From Streptomyces eurocidicus (GTDB lineage Bacteria; Actinomycetota; Actinomycetes; Streptomycetales; Streptomycetaceae): a DNA stretch of 64,000 nt. The stretch is taken from NCBI RefSeq assembly GCF_002891295.1, contig NZ_LGUI01000003.1, forward strand, positions 806,001-870,000, in the 5' to 3' direction. The notes below the pieces were generated by a model. It saw nothing but the letters and a program-made list of their open reading frames with translations, searched no databases and was not told the origin of the DNA. The number at the start of each line of letters is the position of its first letter. Position 1 is the first letter of the stretch. Shown here piece after piece: positions 42,791-50,411 of the stretch. Both the position numbers and the translations under genes were made by a program.

Positions 42791-44113
42791 TCAGTCCCGC
42801 ACGATCCCCGCCGCCCGGGCCTCCGCCAGCCAGTCCGGGAACTCCACCATCAGTTCCTTGTACAGACCCGCGTCCCCCAGCCCCCGCGGATCCCGCCCCG
42901 CGTGGAAGAAGCCCGCGTTGTCCACGACCCTCTTCTCCGGCACCGGAAGGTCGTCCAGCTTCCGCAGGAAGTCGAAGCCCTTGCCCTCCGGGTCGCCGAA
43001 GCCGACGAACTGCCAGAAGATCGGCAGCTCCGCCGCCCGGCACAGCGCGCGCTCCGCGGCGGCCTTGCTGTACGGGCCGCCGTCGGTCTGGAAGATCACG
43101 AACGCGGGGTCGGTGGCACCCGACTCGCGGTAGTGCTCGATCACCTTCTCCATCGCCCAGTGGTAGTTGGTGCGGCCCATGTGCCCCATGCCGGCGTGCA
43201 GTTCCTCGATGCGGCCCGCGTACTCGGTGAGGCTCAGCTCGGCGACGCCGTCGACGTCCGTGGAGAAGAAGACGACGGGCACGACGCCGTCGTCGTCGAG
43301 GTTGGCGGACAGCCCCAGGGCCTGCTCGGCGAGGTGCTGCACGCTGCCGTTCCGGTAGTACTCGCGCATCGAACCCGAGCGGTCGAGGACCAGGTAGACC
43401 GCCGCCCGCTGTCCGGTGAGGCCCTGCTTCTCCAGCGAGACCCCGGCTTCCTTGTAGAGGCTGACCAGCCCGGGGGCGGTCTTCGTCAGCTTCTCCAGGC
43501 TCACCGCGGGGGCCTGCTCGCGCGGCGGCATCGCGGGCGACGGCTCCGGGACGGGGCCGGGCTCGGGGCGGGGCCGCGCGGGGCGCGGGGTGGGCTCGGG
43601 CTCCGGCAGCGGCTCGGGGCTCGGTGCGGGCACCGGGTCCGGCTCCGGTACGGGCTTGGGGGCCGGCATCGGGGTGGGCGAGGGCTCCGGCTGCGGGAGC
43701 GGGTCCGGCACCGGGCCCGGGGTGGGGCCGAGCGGGCCGGGGTCGGGGATGGTGTCCGCGGCGGGCTGCTGGGGCTGCGCGGGCACCGGGGCCCGGAAGA
43801 ACCCGGCGGGCTCACCGGCGGGCTCGTCGGCGGGCTCCGGCACGGGCCCCTCGGCGGAGGCCCGCGGCCGGGCGATGGCCGGCTGACCGGCGGCCTCCCC
43901 GTCCCGTACGCCCGCGGGCGCCGGCTCCGTGGCCGGCGCGGGTACGGCCGCCACGCCGCCCGCGGGCTCCTTCCCGGCACCGGCACCGGCCGGCTCCCCG
44001 CCGTCGGCGCCGGCCGGACCCGCGTTCTGCTGGGGCAGGCCGGGTTCGTCGCGCCCGGCAGCCGCTGTCCTGGACCGGCCGAACGCGTTCCGCAGCAGAC
44101 TCCGAATGCCCAT
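42791..44113 (-). CDS. VWA-domain protein with long proline-rich N-terminus (TerF-like)
   Basis: A 440-residue protein. A basic N-terminus (MGIRSLLRNAFGRSR) is followed by about 190 residues of Pro/Glu/Ala-rich linker. The C-terminal von Willebrand A domain runs from about residue 235: VYLVLDRSGSMREYYRNG has the MIDAS DxSxS, with further metal residues in TDVDGVAEL and IFQTDGGPYSK. The form is close to the VWA proteins of tellurium-resistance-like (Ter) loci. No other ter genes are adjacent. It probably mediates Mg-dependent protein contacts; its role is unknown. The upstream region holds an iron-box-like string. Confidence 0.88.
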   Translation of the reverse strand: MGIRSLLRNAFGRSRTAAAGRDEPGLPQQNAGPAGADGGEPAGAGAGKEPAGGVAAVPAPATEPAPAGVRDGEAAGQPAIARPRASAEGPVPEPADEPAGEPAGFFRAPVPAQPQQPAADTIPDPGPLGPTPGPVPDPLPQPEPSPTPMPAPKPVPEPDPVPAPSPEPLPEPEPTPRPARPRPEPGPVPEPSPAMPPREQAPAVSLEKLTKTAPGLVSLYKEAGVSLEKQGLTGQRAAVYLVLDRSGSMREYYRNGSVQHLAEQALGLSANLDDDGVVPVVFFSTDVDGVAELSLTEYAGRIEELHAGMGHMGRTNYHWAMEKVIEHYRESGATDPAFVIFQTDGGPYSKAAAERALCRAAELPIFWQFVGFGDPEGKGFDFLRKLDDLPVPEKRVVDNAGFFHAGRDPRGLGDAGLYKELMVEFPDWLAEARAAGIVRD

Positions 44114-44403
44114 GGGGAGAAGTCCTTCACATGTCTCGGGAGCTATGAAATGTCCGTAGTGCGGGGAAAAGTCCCGTGTCCGGACGGCTAGGTAAGGCTA
44201 GCTGTCGCACCCGCCCCAGCGTGCTCAGGACCCTCATAAGCCTTCCTCCGCAAACACCGTTGGGGGAAAGTACCCGCCTCCACTCGTACCCGTGTGCCCC
44301 TGCGAAGGGATTTCTCCCTCTTCCCGCGCGCGATTTCGTGGTGCGCCCCCCTCTTCCCGCCTCCCTCGTCCCGGCCGCCTTCCGCCTTCCGCCACCCGCC
44401 CTC
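44114..44403. promoter_or_regulatory. Intergenic region upstream of the VWA gene, with iron-box-like sequence
   Basis: No gene is supported. At 44188-44206 CTAGGTAAGGCTAGCTGTC agrees with 12 of 19 positions of the IdeR/DmdR consensus as remembered (TTAGGTTAGGCTAACCTAA), mostly in one half. It is about 75 bases before the VWA start. The rest, 44230-44400, is C-rich without visible structure. Confidence 0.35.
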
Positions 44404-45777
44404 TCACTCGCCGTCAGGGATCCAGTTGCCGTGGAAGCCCAGCGGCACCCGCACCGGCAGGTGCACCTTCGCGACCGGCCCGGCCGCGAAGTCCTGGGCG
44501 GCCAGCACCAGCAGGTCCGACGCCGCGCGCTCGGGGTCGTAGGCGTAGGCCAGCACCCAGCCGTCGTCCTCGGCCGCCTCCGGGGCGGCGGGGACGAACG
44601 CGCCCTCGCCGACGTCGCCCGCCGGGTGGACCAGGAAGGTCTCGCTCGTGCCGCGCTCCAGGTCGTGCTTGACCAGCCCCGCCCCCAGCCGGTCCACGCC
44701 GGCGCCGCCCGGCGCGGGATCCTCCAGCATCGTGTAGCCGAAGCGGTTCCGGCCGGTCAGCGCGCGTGGATCCGCGCGCGGGAACTCCACCGGGCGGTCG
44801 TCGACCGGCTGCCGCCGCACCGAGCCCGCCGCCGGGTCGACCGTCCAGCGCTCCAGCCGGGAGGGGGTGGCCGGGGTCTTCGCGCGGGTGTCGAAGAGGC
44901 GCTCGTAGGCGACGAGATGGATGGTGATCACGCCGTTCCGCTCATGGGCGTTCATGGGGTGGAAGACGAAGCACGGATCGACCTCCAGCCAGCGCACGTC
45001 CCCCGCGCCCCCGTCGCGCGGGAGCACGCCCAGGCGCGCGGGGCGCGCGTCGTCCCAGTGCACGCGGAACTCGCCGCCGGGCGTGGGCGCGGCGTAGACG
45101 ACCGGCAGGTCGTACAGCAGGACGTGCCGCTCGGTCAGCGAGAAGTCGTGCATGAGCGGGTGTCCCTCGACGGGGACGTCCACCCGGTGCCGCACCCGGC
45201 CGTCCGTGCCCGCGACCAGGTACTGCACATACGGCCGGGCCACGCAGTACGCGACGGTGTGCAGCTCGCCGCTCGCCGGGTCGATCACGGTGTGCGCGGC
45301 CAGCCCGCCGGGCAGCGTGCCGTGGAAGTCGAACGGCCCGATCGTGTGCAGCTCGTCGTCCAGTTCGTACGGCAGCGAGCCGCCCTCGACCAGTGCGAGG
45401 AGGTGCCCGGCGAACCGCTGGACGTGGGTGTTGGGCGCGAAGTCCAGGCCCAGGTGGCGCGGCCCGTGCAGCAGCTTCTCGCCGAGCCGCCCGGCCACCG
45501 AGTCGGAGCGGATCCAGCGGTTGCGGTACCACTCGGCGTGGCCGTCGCGCAGCCGCACGCCGTGCACCATGCCCTCGCCGCCGAACCAGCCGTACGTGGC
45601 CGGATCCGGGTCGCCCAGGGGGTTGGGGCCGTTGCGCAGATAGCGGCCGCGCAGCGACTCGGGCAGCCGTCCGGTCACCGGCAGGTCGATCGCGGTGATC
45701 TCCTCGCGCACGGGCGCGTAGAGACCGCTGAGATACCGGTTGGCGGCCGGCCGGGCCGTGCCGACGTCCTCGGTCAT
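44404..45777 (-). CDS. Carotenoid cleavage oxygenase (RPE65/NCED family)
   Basis: A 457-residue non-haem iron dioxygenase. The four iron-binding histidines are placed as expected: LAAHTVIDPASGE, HPLMHDFSLTERH, CFVFHPMNAHE and LGFHGNWIPDGE at the very end. The N-terminal RYLRNGPNPLGDPDPATYGWFGGEGMVHG is the typical family opening. Known members cleave carotenoids or stilbenes at a double bond, giving apocarotenoids or aldehydes. No carotenoid biosynthetic gene is in the window, so the substrate is open. GGAGGGGAG lies close before ATG 45777. Length is normal. Confidence 0.93.
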   Translation of the reverse strand: MTEDVGTARPAANRYLSGLYAPVREEITAIDLPVTGRLPESLRGRYLRNGPNPLGDPDPATYGWFGGEGMVHGVRLRDGHAEWYRNRWIRSDSVAGRLGEKLLHGPRHLGLDFAPNTHVQRFAGHLLALVEGGSLPYELDDELHTIGPFDFHGTLPGGLAAHTVIDPASGELHTVAYCVARPYVQYLVAGTDGRVRHRVDVPVEGHPLMHDFSLTERHVLLYDLPVVYAAPTPGGEFRVHWDDARPARLGVLPRDGGAGDVRWLEVDPCFVFHPMNAHERNGVITIHLVAYERLFDTRAKTPATPSRLERWTVDPAAGSVRRQPVDDRPVEFPRADPRALTGRNRFGYTMLEDPAPGGAGVDRLGAGLVKHDLERGTSETFLVHPAGDVGEGAFVPAAPEAAEDDGWVLAYAYDPERAASDLLVLAAQDFAAGPVAKVHLPVRVPLGFHGNWIPDGE

Positions 45778-45929
45778 GTGCGCTCCCCTCCCGCCGCCCC
45801 ACCGCCGCCCCGGCCGCGGGGCCGCTTCCCTTCCCCCACCATCCAGCGGAAGAACCTGTTCGGCCAGAGGGCGGAGGGAGGCGAAGGAGGCTTGCGGGAG
45901 GCGCCCCGGCGGGCCCGTCGGCCCGGCCG

Positions 45930-46484
45930 TCATCTGCGCAGCGGCCGGGTGAACACCTCCGGCGCCGGACCGCCCGGGACGGCGGGCCGCAGCGTGCCGG
46001 CCGCCGACCAGCCCCAGGCGCGGCGGGCCGCGCGGACCGCCTGGCTCCGGGCGTCCATCGGCGCGAGGACCACCGCCGCCAGCGCCGCGCCGCTGCCCGA
46101 CAGCAGCCGGTCGTGCAGCCGCCTGCCGAGGCCCTGGCGGCGGTGCCGGGGCAGCACCATCAGCTCGGCGAGGACGAAGACCCGGCCCGCGGCCGTCAGC
46201 TCCTCCAGCTGCTCGGGGACGGGTCCGGAGAAGTCGCGCCACAGGCCGCCGTCCCGTGCCGCCGGGTATCCGTACGCGCAGCCCACCGGCCCCCCGCCGT
46301 CGGCGAGCATCAGGTCGAAGCCGGGCCGCGCGGAGGCTCCGGCGAGCTGTTCCAGGAAGGGAGCGCGGCCGCCGAGGGTCTCGGCCGGCGGCCGTCCGTA
46401 CGCCGCTCCGTGCAGGTCCGCGAGCTGTTCGCGGTACTGCTCGGCCTGCCATCGGCTCAACCTGCGCAAGAAGACTTCGCCCAT
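45930..46484 (-). CDS. GNAT-family N-acetyltransferase
   Basis: A 184-residue acetyltransferase. Motif A is VFVLAELMVLPRHRRQGLGRRLHDRLL, with the pyrophosphate loop RRQGLG of acetyl-CoA binding. Motif B-like sequence (AVVLAPMDARSQAVRAARRAWGWSAAG) follows. GNATs acetylate amines on small molecules, proteins or antibiotics; the acceptor is unknown. ATG 46484 matches the conserved start MGEVFLRRLSRWQAEQYREQLADLH. It is on the same strand as the carotenoid oxygenase, about 150 bases upstream, but with no sign of an operon. Confidence 0.86.
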   Translation of the reverse strand: MGEVFLRRLSRWQAEQYREQLADLHGAAYGRPPAETLGGRAPFLEQLAGASARPGFDLMLADGGGPVGCAYGYPAARDGGLWRDFSGPVPEQLEELTAAGRVFVLAELMVLPRHRRQGLGRRLHDRLLSGSGAALAAVVLAPMDARSQAVRAARRAWGWSAAGTLRPAVPGGPAPEVFTRPLRR

Positions 46485-46751
46485 GCAGCCCTTTCTGCCC
46501 AGCGTGGCTCGCACCCACCCCCGGACGGGGCCGGTAACCGGCCATGCCGGGGTTCGTTGTCGCTTTCGGCGCCCCGGGTACCCGGTTTCGCGCCCGCCAA
46601 CGGAGGTGGGCGCCCAGGCCAAGGGCAGGACAAGAACCGGGTAAGAAATGGGTCGAGAGCAACCCTGTCCACCCATTACGGCCTCTTCATCGGTGAACAT
46701 GACCGGACCGAACACGAGTACCCATCACAAGGGCGGGGAGTTGAGAGCCGT

Positions 46752-47930
46752 ATGGGCCTGACCAGCAGGTCGCTTCTGTACACGGTGGTCTTCGTCGCCG
46801 TGCTCTGCGTGGGGCTCACCGTCTGGCTGTGGCCCCGGCTCTCCGGGCGCGGCGTGCTGCCGGTGCTGGGCCGGCTCGGCGCGATCCTCACCACCCAGCT
46901 GACGATCATGTCGGCGGTACTGCTCGCGGTGAACTCCGCCCAGAGCTTCTACGGCACCTGGGGTCAGCTGATCGGCCGGTACGACCGCTCGCCCGGCCAG
47001 GTCACCACCGCGACCGACCTCGCGGGCACCGGGGCCCGGGTGGACACCGGCAAGGGCGGGCTGGTGCAGCCCGGCGCGCCGGAGGGGCTGGAGAAGGCCG
47101 GGCTGCCCAAGGGCCCGCCGGAGCAGGTCGGCAAGATGGAGTCGATCAAGATCATCGGCCGTCGGTCGCAGGCGGCCGCCCCGGCGTTCGTCTATCTGCC
47201 CCCGCAGTACTTCCAGAAGCAGTACGAGCGCCAGCGCTTCCCCGTGATCGTGGCCATCACCGGCTACCCGGGCGGCACCGAGAGCCTCGCCCAGCACCTC
47301 CAGGTGCCGAAGACCGCGAGCAAGCTGATCTCCGAGAACAAGATGCAGCCGACCGTCGTCGTGATGCTCTCGCCGAACATCGCGATGCCCCGCGACACCG
47401 AGTGCGTGGACGTCCCCGGCGGCCCGCAGTCCGAGACCTTCCTGACCAAGGACCTGCCCGACGCGCTCCGCAGCGGCTACCGGGTCGGCCACAAGGCGAG
47501 CGCCTGGGGCGCCCTCGGCTACTCCTCGGGCGGCACCTGTTCGCTGCTGCTCGCCATGCGTCAGCCCGACGTCTACCCGGCGGCCGCGGCGCTCTCCGGC
47601 GACTACAAGGTCGGCACCGACCTCACCACGGGCGACCTCTTCGGCAAGGGGGCGGACGAGCGGAAGCGGCGCCAGGAGCACGACCTGATCTGGCGGCTGC
47701 GGAACATGCCCGCGCCCCGCGCCACGGTGCTGGTCACCAGCAGCCTGCACGGCGAGAAGAACCTCAAGGAGACGAAGCGCTTCCTGGACGCGGTGCGGCC
47801 GCCGATGAAGGCGGACAAGATGATCCTCCCCGAGGGCAGCCACAACTTCGCCACCTGGCGGCGCGAGATCTCCCCGGCCATGGAGTGGATGGGCAAGCAG
47901 CTGGTCTTCCCGCAGGACGTCAACGGCTGA
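46752..47930 (+). CDS. Membrane-anchored alpha/beta-hydrolase, esterase/mycolyltransferase-like
   Basis: A 392-residue protein. Two or three N-terminal hydrophobic segments (LLYTVVFVAVLCVGLTVWLW and LGRLGAILTTQLTIMSAVLLAV) anchor a large extracellular domain. This has the esterase D/antigen-85 pattern: FVYLPPQYF...FPVIVAITGYPGGTES, nucleophile Ser in WGALGYSSGGTCSLLLAM (GxSxG), and terminal catalytic His in LPEGSHNFATWR. Relatives hydrolyse acyl esters or transfer acyl groups at the cell surface; the substrate is unknown. ATG 46752 is favoured because hydrophobic sequence starts immediately after it and GAGAG lies upstream. It is followed by a strong bidirectional terminator. Confidence 0.88.
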   Translation: MGLTSRSLLYTVVFVAVLCVGLTVWLWPRLSGRGVLPVLGRLGAILTTQLTIMSAVLLAVNSAQSFYGTWGQLIGRYDRSPGQVTTATDLAGTGARVDTGKGGLVQPGAPEGLEKAGLPKGPPEQVGKMESIKIIGRRSQAAAPAFVYLPPQYFQKQYERQRFPVIVAITGYPGGTESLAQHLQVPKTASKLISENKMQPTVVVMLSPNIAMPRDTECVDVPGGPQSETFLTKDLPDALRSGYRVGHKASAWGALGYSSGGTCSLLLAMRQPDVYPAAAALSGDYKVGTDLTTGDLFGKGADERKRRQEHDLIWRLRNMPAPRATVLVTSSLHGEKNLKETKRFLDAVRPPMKADKMILPEGSHNFATWRREISPAMEWMGKQLVFPQDVNG

Positions 47931-47941
47931 CCCCCGGGCGG

Positions 47942-47986
47942 CACGGCGGGGCCGGGGCGGTGATCCACCCCCCCGGCCCCGCCGTG
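47942..47986. terminator. 16-bp hairpin between the esterase and TetR genes
   Basis: CACGGCGGGGCCGGGG at 47942-47957 pairs exactly with 47971-47986. The genes on each side converge on it. Confidence 0.85.
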
Positions 47987-48008
47987 TCCGTACGGGCGGT
48001 CCCGGCCG

Positions 48009-48626
48009 TCAGCCCTTGCCGGAGCCGACGGCCTCGGTGGCCGCCGCCCCGGGCGCGTCGGCGGCCGAGTCCAGCGTCTCCAGGGCCACGGTGAGCAGCG
48101 CCTGCCGCTTCTGCTCCTCCGTCCCGCCCACCTCGTCCAGGGTGAACGCCCCGAAGTGGACGGTCAGCAGCGCGCTGGCGACCCGGACGTGGGTGTCGAA
48201 CGGGACGCCGCCCGCGTGCATCAGGCGGGCGATGGACTCCACCCGCTCGCGCAGCGTCTGGCCGACGGCGAGGTCCCGCAGGGTCGCCTGGTTCTCCTGG
48301 AGGATGTGGTAGATCGGGATGGCCGACTTCAGGGCCGCGCTGTAGCGGGCCAGCAGCTCGCGCCGGGTGGCCGGGCCGGGTGGCTGTTCCTTGGCCCAGG
48401 CGATGAGTTCGTCGACCGGGCGGCCCAGCTCCGCGGAGATCGCGCTGAGGATGTCTTCCTTCGTCTTGAAGTGGTAGTACAGCGCCGCCTTGGTGACGCC
48501 GAGCTCCTCGGCGATCTCCCGTAGCGACGTCTTCTCGTAACCACGCGAGACGAAGAGGTCCAGGGCCGTTTTCTGGATGCGCTCACGGGTGTCGCTCCTG
48601 CGCGCCTGGGGGGTGCTGCTGCCCAT
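48009..48626 (-). CDS. TetR-family regulator
   Basis: A 205-residue repressor with the N-terminal motif RERIQKTALDLFVSRGYEKTSLREIAEELGVTKAALYYHFKTKEDILSAI, of the AcrR/TetR type. The C-terminal ligand domain is mainly helical. No obvious transporter target is next to it: the downstream neighbour converges, and upstream there is a 505-base gap leading to the rodlin genes. An AT-rich, partly symmetric string at 48807-48829 upstream is a candidate operator. Ligand and targets are unknown. Confidence 0.92.
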   Translation of the reverse strand: MGSSTPQARRSDTRERIQKTALDLFVSRGYEKTSLREIAEELGVTKAALYYHFKTKEDILSAISAELGRPVDELIAWAKEQPPGPATRRELLARYSAALKSAIPIYHILQENQATLRDLAVGQTLRERVESIARLMHAGGVPFDTHVRVASALLTVHFGAFTLDEVGGTEEQKRQALLTVALETLDSAADAPGAAATEAVGSGKG

Positions 48627-49131
48627 GGGTCTCTCCTGCTGTCGTTGTGAACCTTCCGTCCCCCGCCGGGACTTGTGCCCGCCGCGCGATCGGTCCGGTC
48701 CCGCCGGCCTCCCTCGGACCGCCGCCGCGCGTGAGGTGGGGAGTGGAGATCATGCCGCAGGAAGCGGGCGCGGCGGAGGGCGCACGGGGGACCGCGACAC
48801 CACCGGCACGTAATACGTACATTTTCGTGATCGCCACCGGCTCCGGTTCGAACACGGGTCGGGGCACCGCCCGTGACCTGCCCGGCGACCCCGGGCCGGG
48901 GTCCGTGCCGGCCCGTGCCCGAGCCGGTGCCGACCCCGCCGAGTGGCCCGTCCGGCCCGGTCCGGGGGAACTCATGGAAAAGCGCCGGTCATAAGAGATC
49001 CCGTCATATCAATTTCTCCGGGTGGTGGATCCAATGGCTCAAATGAGTGAAAGCCCGGAACCTCTGCATAAGACAGGAGTTATTCAGAACGCTTTCCCAG
49101 TGGGGGCGCTACACGATCGAAAGGCATAGAC
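48627..49131. promoter_or_regulatory. Long intergenic region between the TetR gene and the first rodlin gene
   Basis: A 505-base region. The first part has a possible operator at 48807-48829 (CACGTAA...TTTCGTG, outer seven positions symmetric except one). From about 48985 to 49130 the sequence becomes much more AT-rich than the genome around it (TCATATCAATTTCTCC, GGCTCAAATGAGTGAAAG, CATAAGACAGGAGTTATTCAG). It probably holds the rodlin promoter and leader. GAAAGG lies 8 bases before GTG 49132. Confidence 0.5.
48752..48994 (+). CDS. Possible small hypothetical ORF
   Basis: An 80-codon frame from ATG 48752 with GTGGAG a few bases upstream, ending at TAA 48994. The product (MPQEAGAAEGARGTATPP... 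to ELMEKRRS) is Ala/Gly/Pro-rich with one short hydrophobic patch (YIFVIATG), and resembles no family I know. It crosses the AT-rich candidate operator, which argues against it being coding. Listed for completeness. Confidence 0.2.
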   Translation: MPQEAGAAEGARGTATPPARNTYIFVIATGSGSNTGRGTARDLPGDPGPGSVPARARAGADPAEWPVRPGPGELMEKRRS

Positions 49132-49632
49132 GTGCTCAAGAAGGTAATCGCCACGGCCGCCCTGACGGCATCCGCGGTCGGCACCCTCGCCGGTCCCGCC
49201 CTGGCGATCGGCAACGACGATGACGTCGCCAACGGCAACGCCGCCAAGACCGGTTACGGCAACACCAAGACCGGTGGCAAGGAAAGCCCGCAGATGAGCC
49301 TTATCCAGGGCACGCTGAACAAGCCGTGCCTGGGTATCGGCAAGCTCGAGATCCAGTCCGTCCTGGCGCTGCTCAACATCGGCCTCCAGGACATCCCGAT
49401 CCTGTCCTCCCAGCAGCAGCAGCAGTGCACCGACAACTCCACGATCAAGGACGGCGACGACCCGCTGTCGCACCTCCTCGACGAGATCCCGATCATTTCG
49501 GGCAACGGCTCCGGCAACCACTCGAACGGTGGCCACGGTGGTCACGGCGGGCACGAGGGCTTCGGCGGGCACGGCGGCTTCGGGGACCACGGCTTCGGTG
49601 GTCATGGCTTCGGCGACCACGGCATGAAGTAG
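49132..49632 (+). CDS. Rodlin with Gly/His-rich C-terminal tail
   Basis: A 166-residue secreted protein. The signal peptide ends at AGPALA (about residue 25). The mature part has rodlin hallmarks: DVANGNAAKTGYGNTKTGG, SPQMSLIQGTLNKPCLGIGKL, LGLQDIPILSSQQQQQC-type sequence, DNSTIKDGDDPLSHLLDE, and two cysteines at 66 and 99. Known rodlins (RdlA/RdlB, about 130 residues) organise chaplin fibrils into the rodlet layer on aerial hyphae and spores. Residues 130-166 form an added tail of GGH/GDH/GF repeats with 8 His in 37 residues, not present in those rodlins as I remember them. A paralogue follows 194 bases later. No chaplin gene is in the window. Confidence 0.88.
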   Translation: MLKKVIATAALTASAVGTLAGPALAIGNDDDVANGNAAKTGYGNTKTGGKESPQMSLIQGTLNKPCLGIGKLEIQSVLALLNIGLQDIPILSSQQQQQCTDNSTIKDGDDPLSHLLDEIPIISGNGSGNHSNGGHGGHGGHEGFGGHGGFGDHGFGGHGFGDHGMK

Positions 49633-49652
49633 CCACAGGTCCGGAATTCCCT

Positions 49653-49681
49653 CGGCCGCGGGTGTGCGGGCCCCGCGGCCG
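49653..49681 (+). terminator. 10-bp hairpin after the first rodlin gene
   Basis: CGGCCGCGGG at 49653-49662 pairs exactly with CCCGCGGCCG at 49672-49681, followed by a G run and TTT. It separates the two rodlin transcripts. Confidence 0.7.
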
Positions 49682-49826
49682 GGGGGTTTCCCGCGTCCCG
49701 GTGCGTGGGCGTACTTATTCTGATCAGGTCGCACCGGTGGGCCGATGGAGTGAATGCCGATAACCTCCATGGATTTCCCGAGTTAGCCAGAGCGCTCCCG
49801 TATATCGACCAGAGCGAAGGAATAGC

Positions 49827-50336
49827 GTGATCAAGAAAGTACTGGCCACAACGGCGCTCGTGGCTTCCGCGGCCGGCGTCTCGACCGCCCCGGCGATGGC
49901 GGTGGGCAACAGCGACGACGTGGCGAACGCGAACGGCGCGCACCAGGAGTACGGCAACACCTACACGGGCGGCTACATGAGCCCCCAGATGGGTCTGATC
50001 AACGGCTCCCTCAACAAGCCGTGCATCGGCATCGGAAAGCTCGGCGCGCAATCGCTCCTCGCCCTGCTCAACGTCGGCCTCCAGGACATCCCGATCCTGT
50101 CCTCCCAGCAGCAGCAGACCTGCACCGAGAACTCCACGATCCACGACGGCGACGACCCGCTGTCGCACATCCTGGACGAGGTGCCCCTCATCTCGGGCAA
50201 CGGTTCGTTCAACCGTGAGCACGGGCGCGGCCACCACGGGCACCACGGCCACGACGGCTACCGCGGTGACCACGACGACTACGACGACCACGAGGGTCAC
50301 TACGGTCACCACGACGGCCACCACGACGGCCACTGA
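49827..50336 (+). CDS. Rodlin paralogue with Asp/His-rich C-terminal tail
   Basis: A 169-residue secreted protein, a clear tandem duplicate of the preceding rodlin. It has an identical signal length (cleavage after STAPAMA, residue 25), cysteines at 66 and 99, and nearly identical central segments (SLNKPCIGIGKLGAQSLLALL, VGLQDIPILSSQQQQTC, DDPLSHILDEVPLISGNGS). The tail differs: residues 131-169 carry 14 His with Asp, Gly and Tyr (GHHGHHGHDGYRGDHDDYDDHEGHYGHH...), a composition seen in metal-binding proteins. AAGGA precedes GTG 49827 by 6 bases. It probably works with its neighbour in the spore or hyphal surface layer; a metal role is inference. Confidence 0.88.
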   Translation: MIKKVLATTALVASAAGVSTAPAMAVGNSDDVANANGAHQEYGNTYTGGYMSPQMGLINGSLNKPCIGIGKLGAQSLLALLNVGLQDIPILSSQQQQTCTENSTIHDGDDPLSHILDEVPLISGNGSFNREHGRGHHGHHGHDGYRGDHDDYDDHEGHYGHHDGHHDGH

Positions 50337-50358
50337 CACCGGGCCGTACGCGCCGAAG

Positions 50359-50384
50359 CCGCCCCCGGTACCTTCCGGGGGCGG
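50359..50384 (+). terminator. 10-bp hairpin after the second rodlin gene
   Basis: CCGCCCCCGG and CCGGGGGCGG pair around TACCTT, followed by TTCCTC. It lies between the rodlin gene and the convergent monooxygenase gene. Confidence 0.72.
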
Positions 50385-50411
50385 TTCCTCGGCGTTCCCG
50401 TGCGCGGCGGG

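Noticed and set aside
48583..48975. Minus-strand ORF of 130 codons upstream of the TetR gene
   Set aside because: It overlaps the start of the TetR gene in another frame, has no ribosome site and gives low-complexity Gly/Pro/Arg sequence across an AT-rich promoter region.
49653..49681. Chaplin genes near the rodlins
   Set aside because: No chaplin domain (short secreted protein with paired Cys and GNGN motif) was found in any frame between 48.6 and 50.4 kb.
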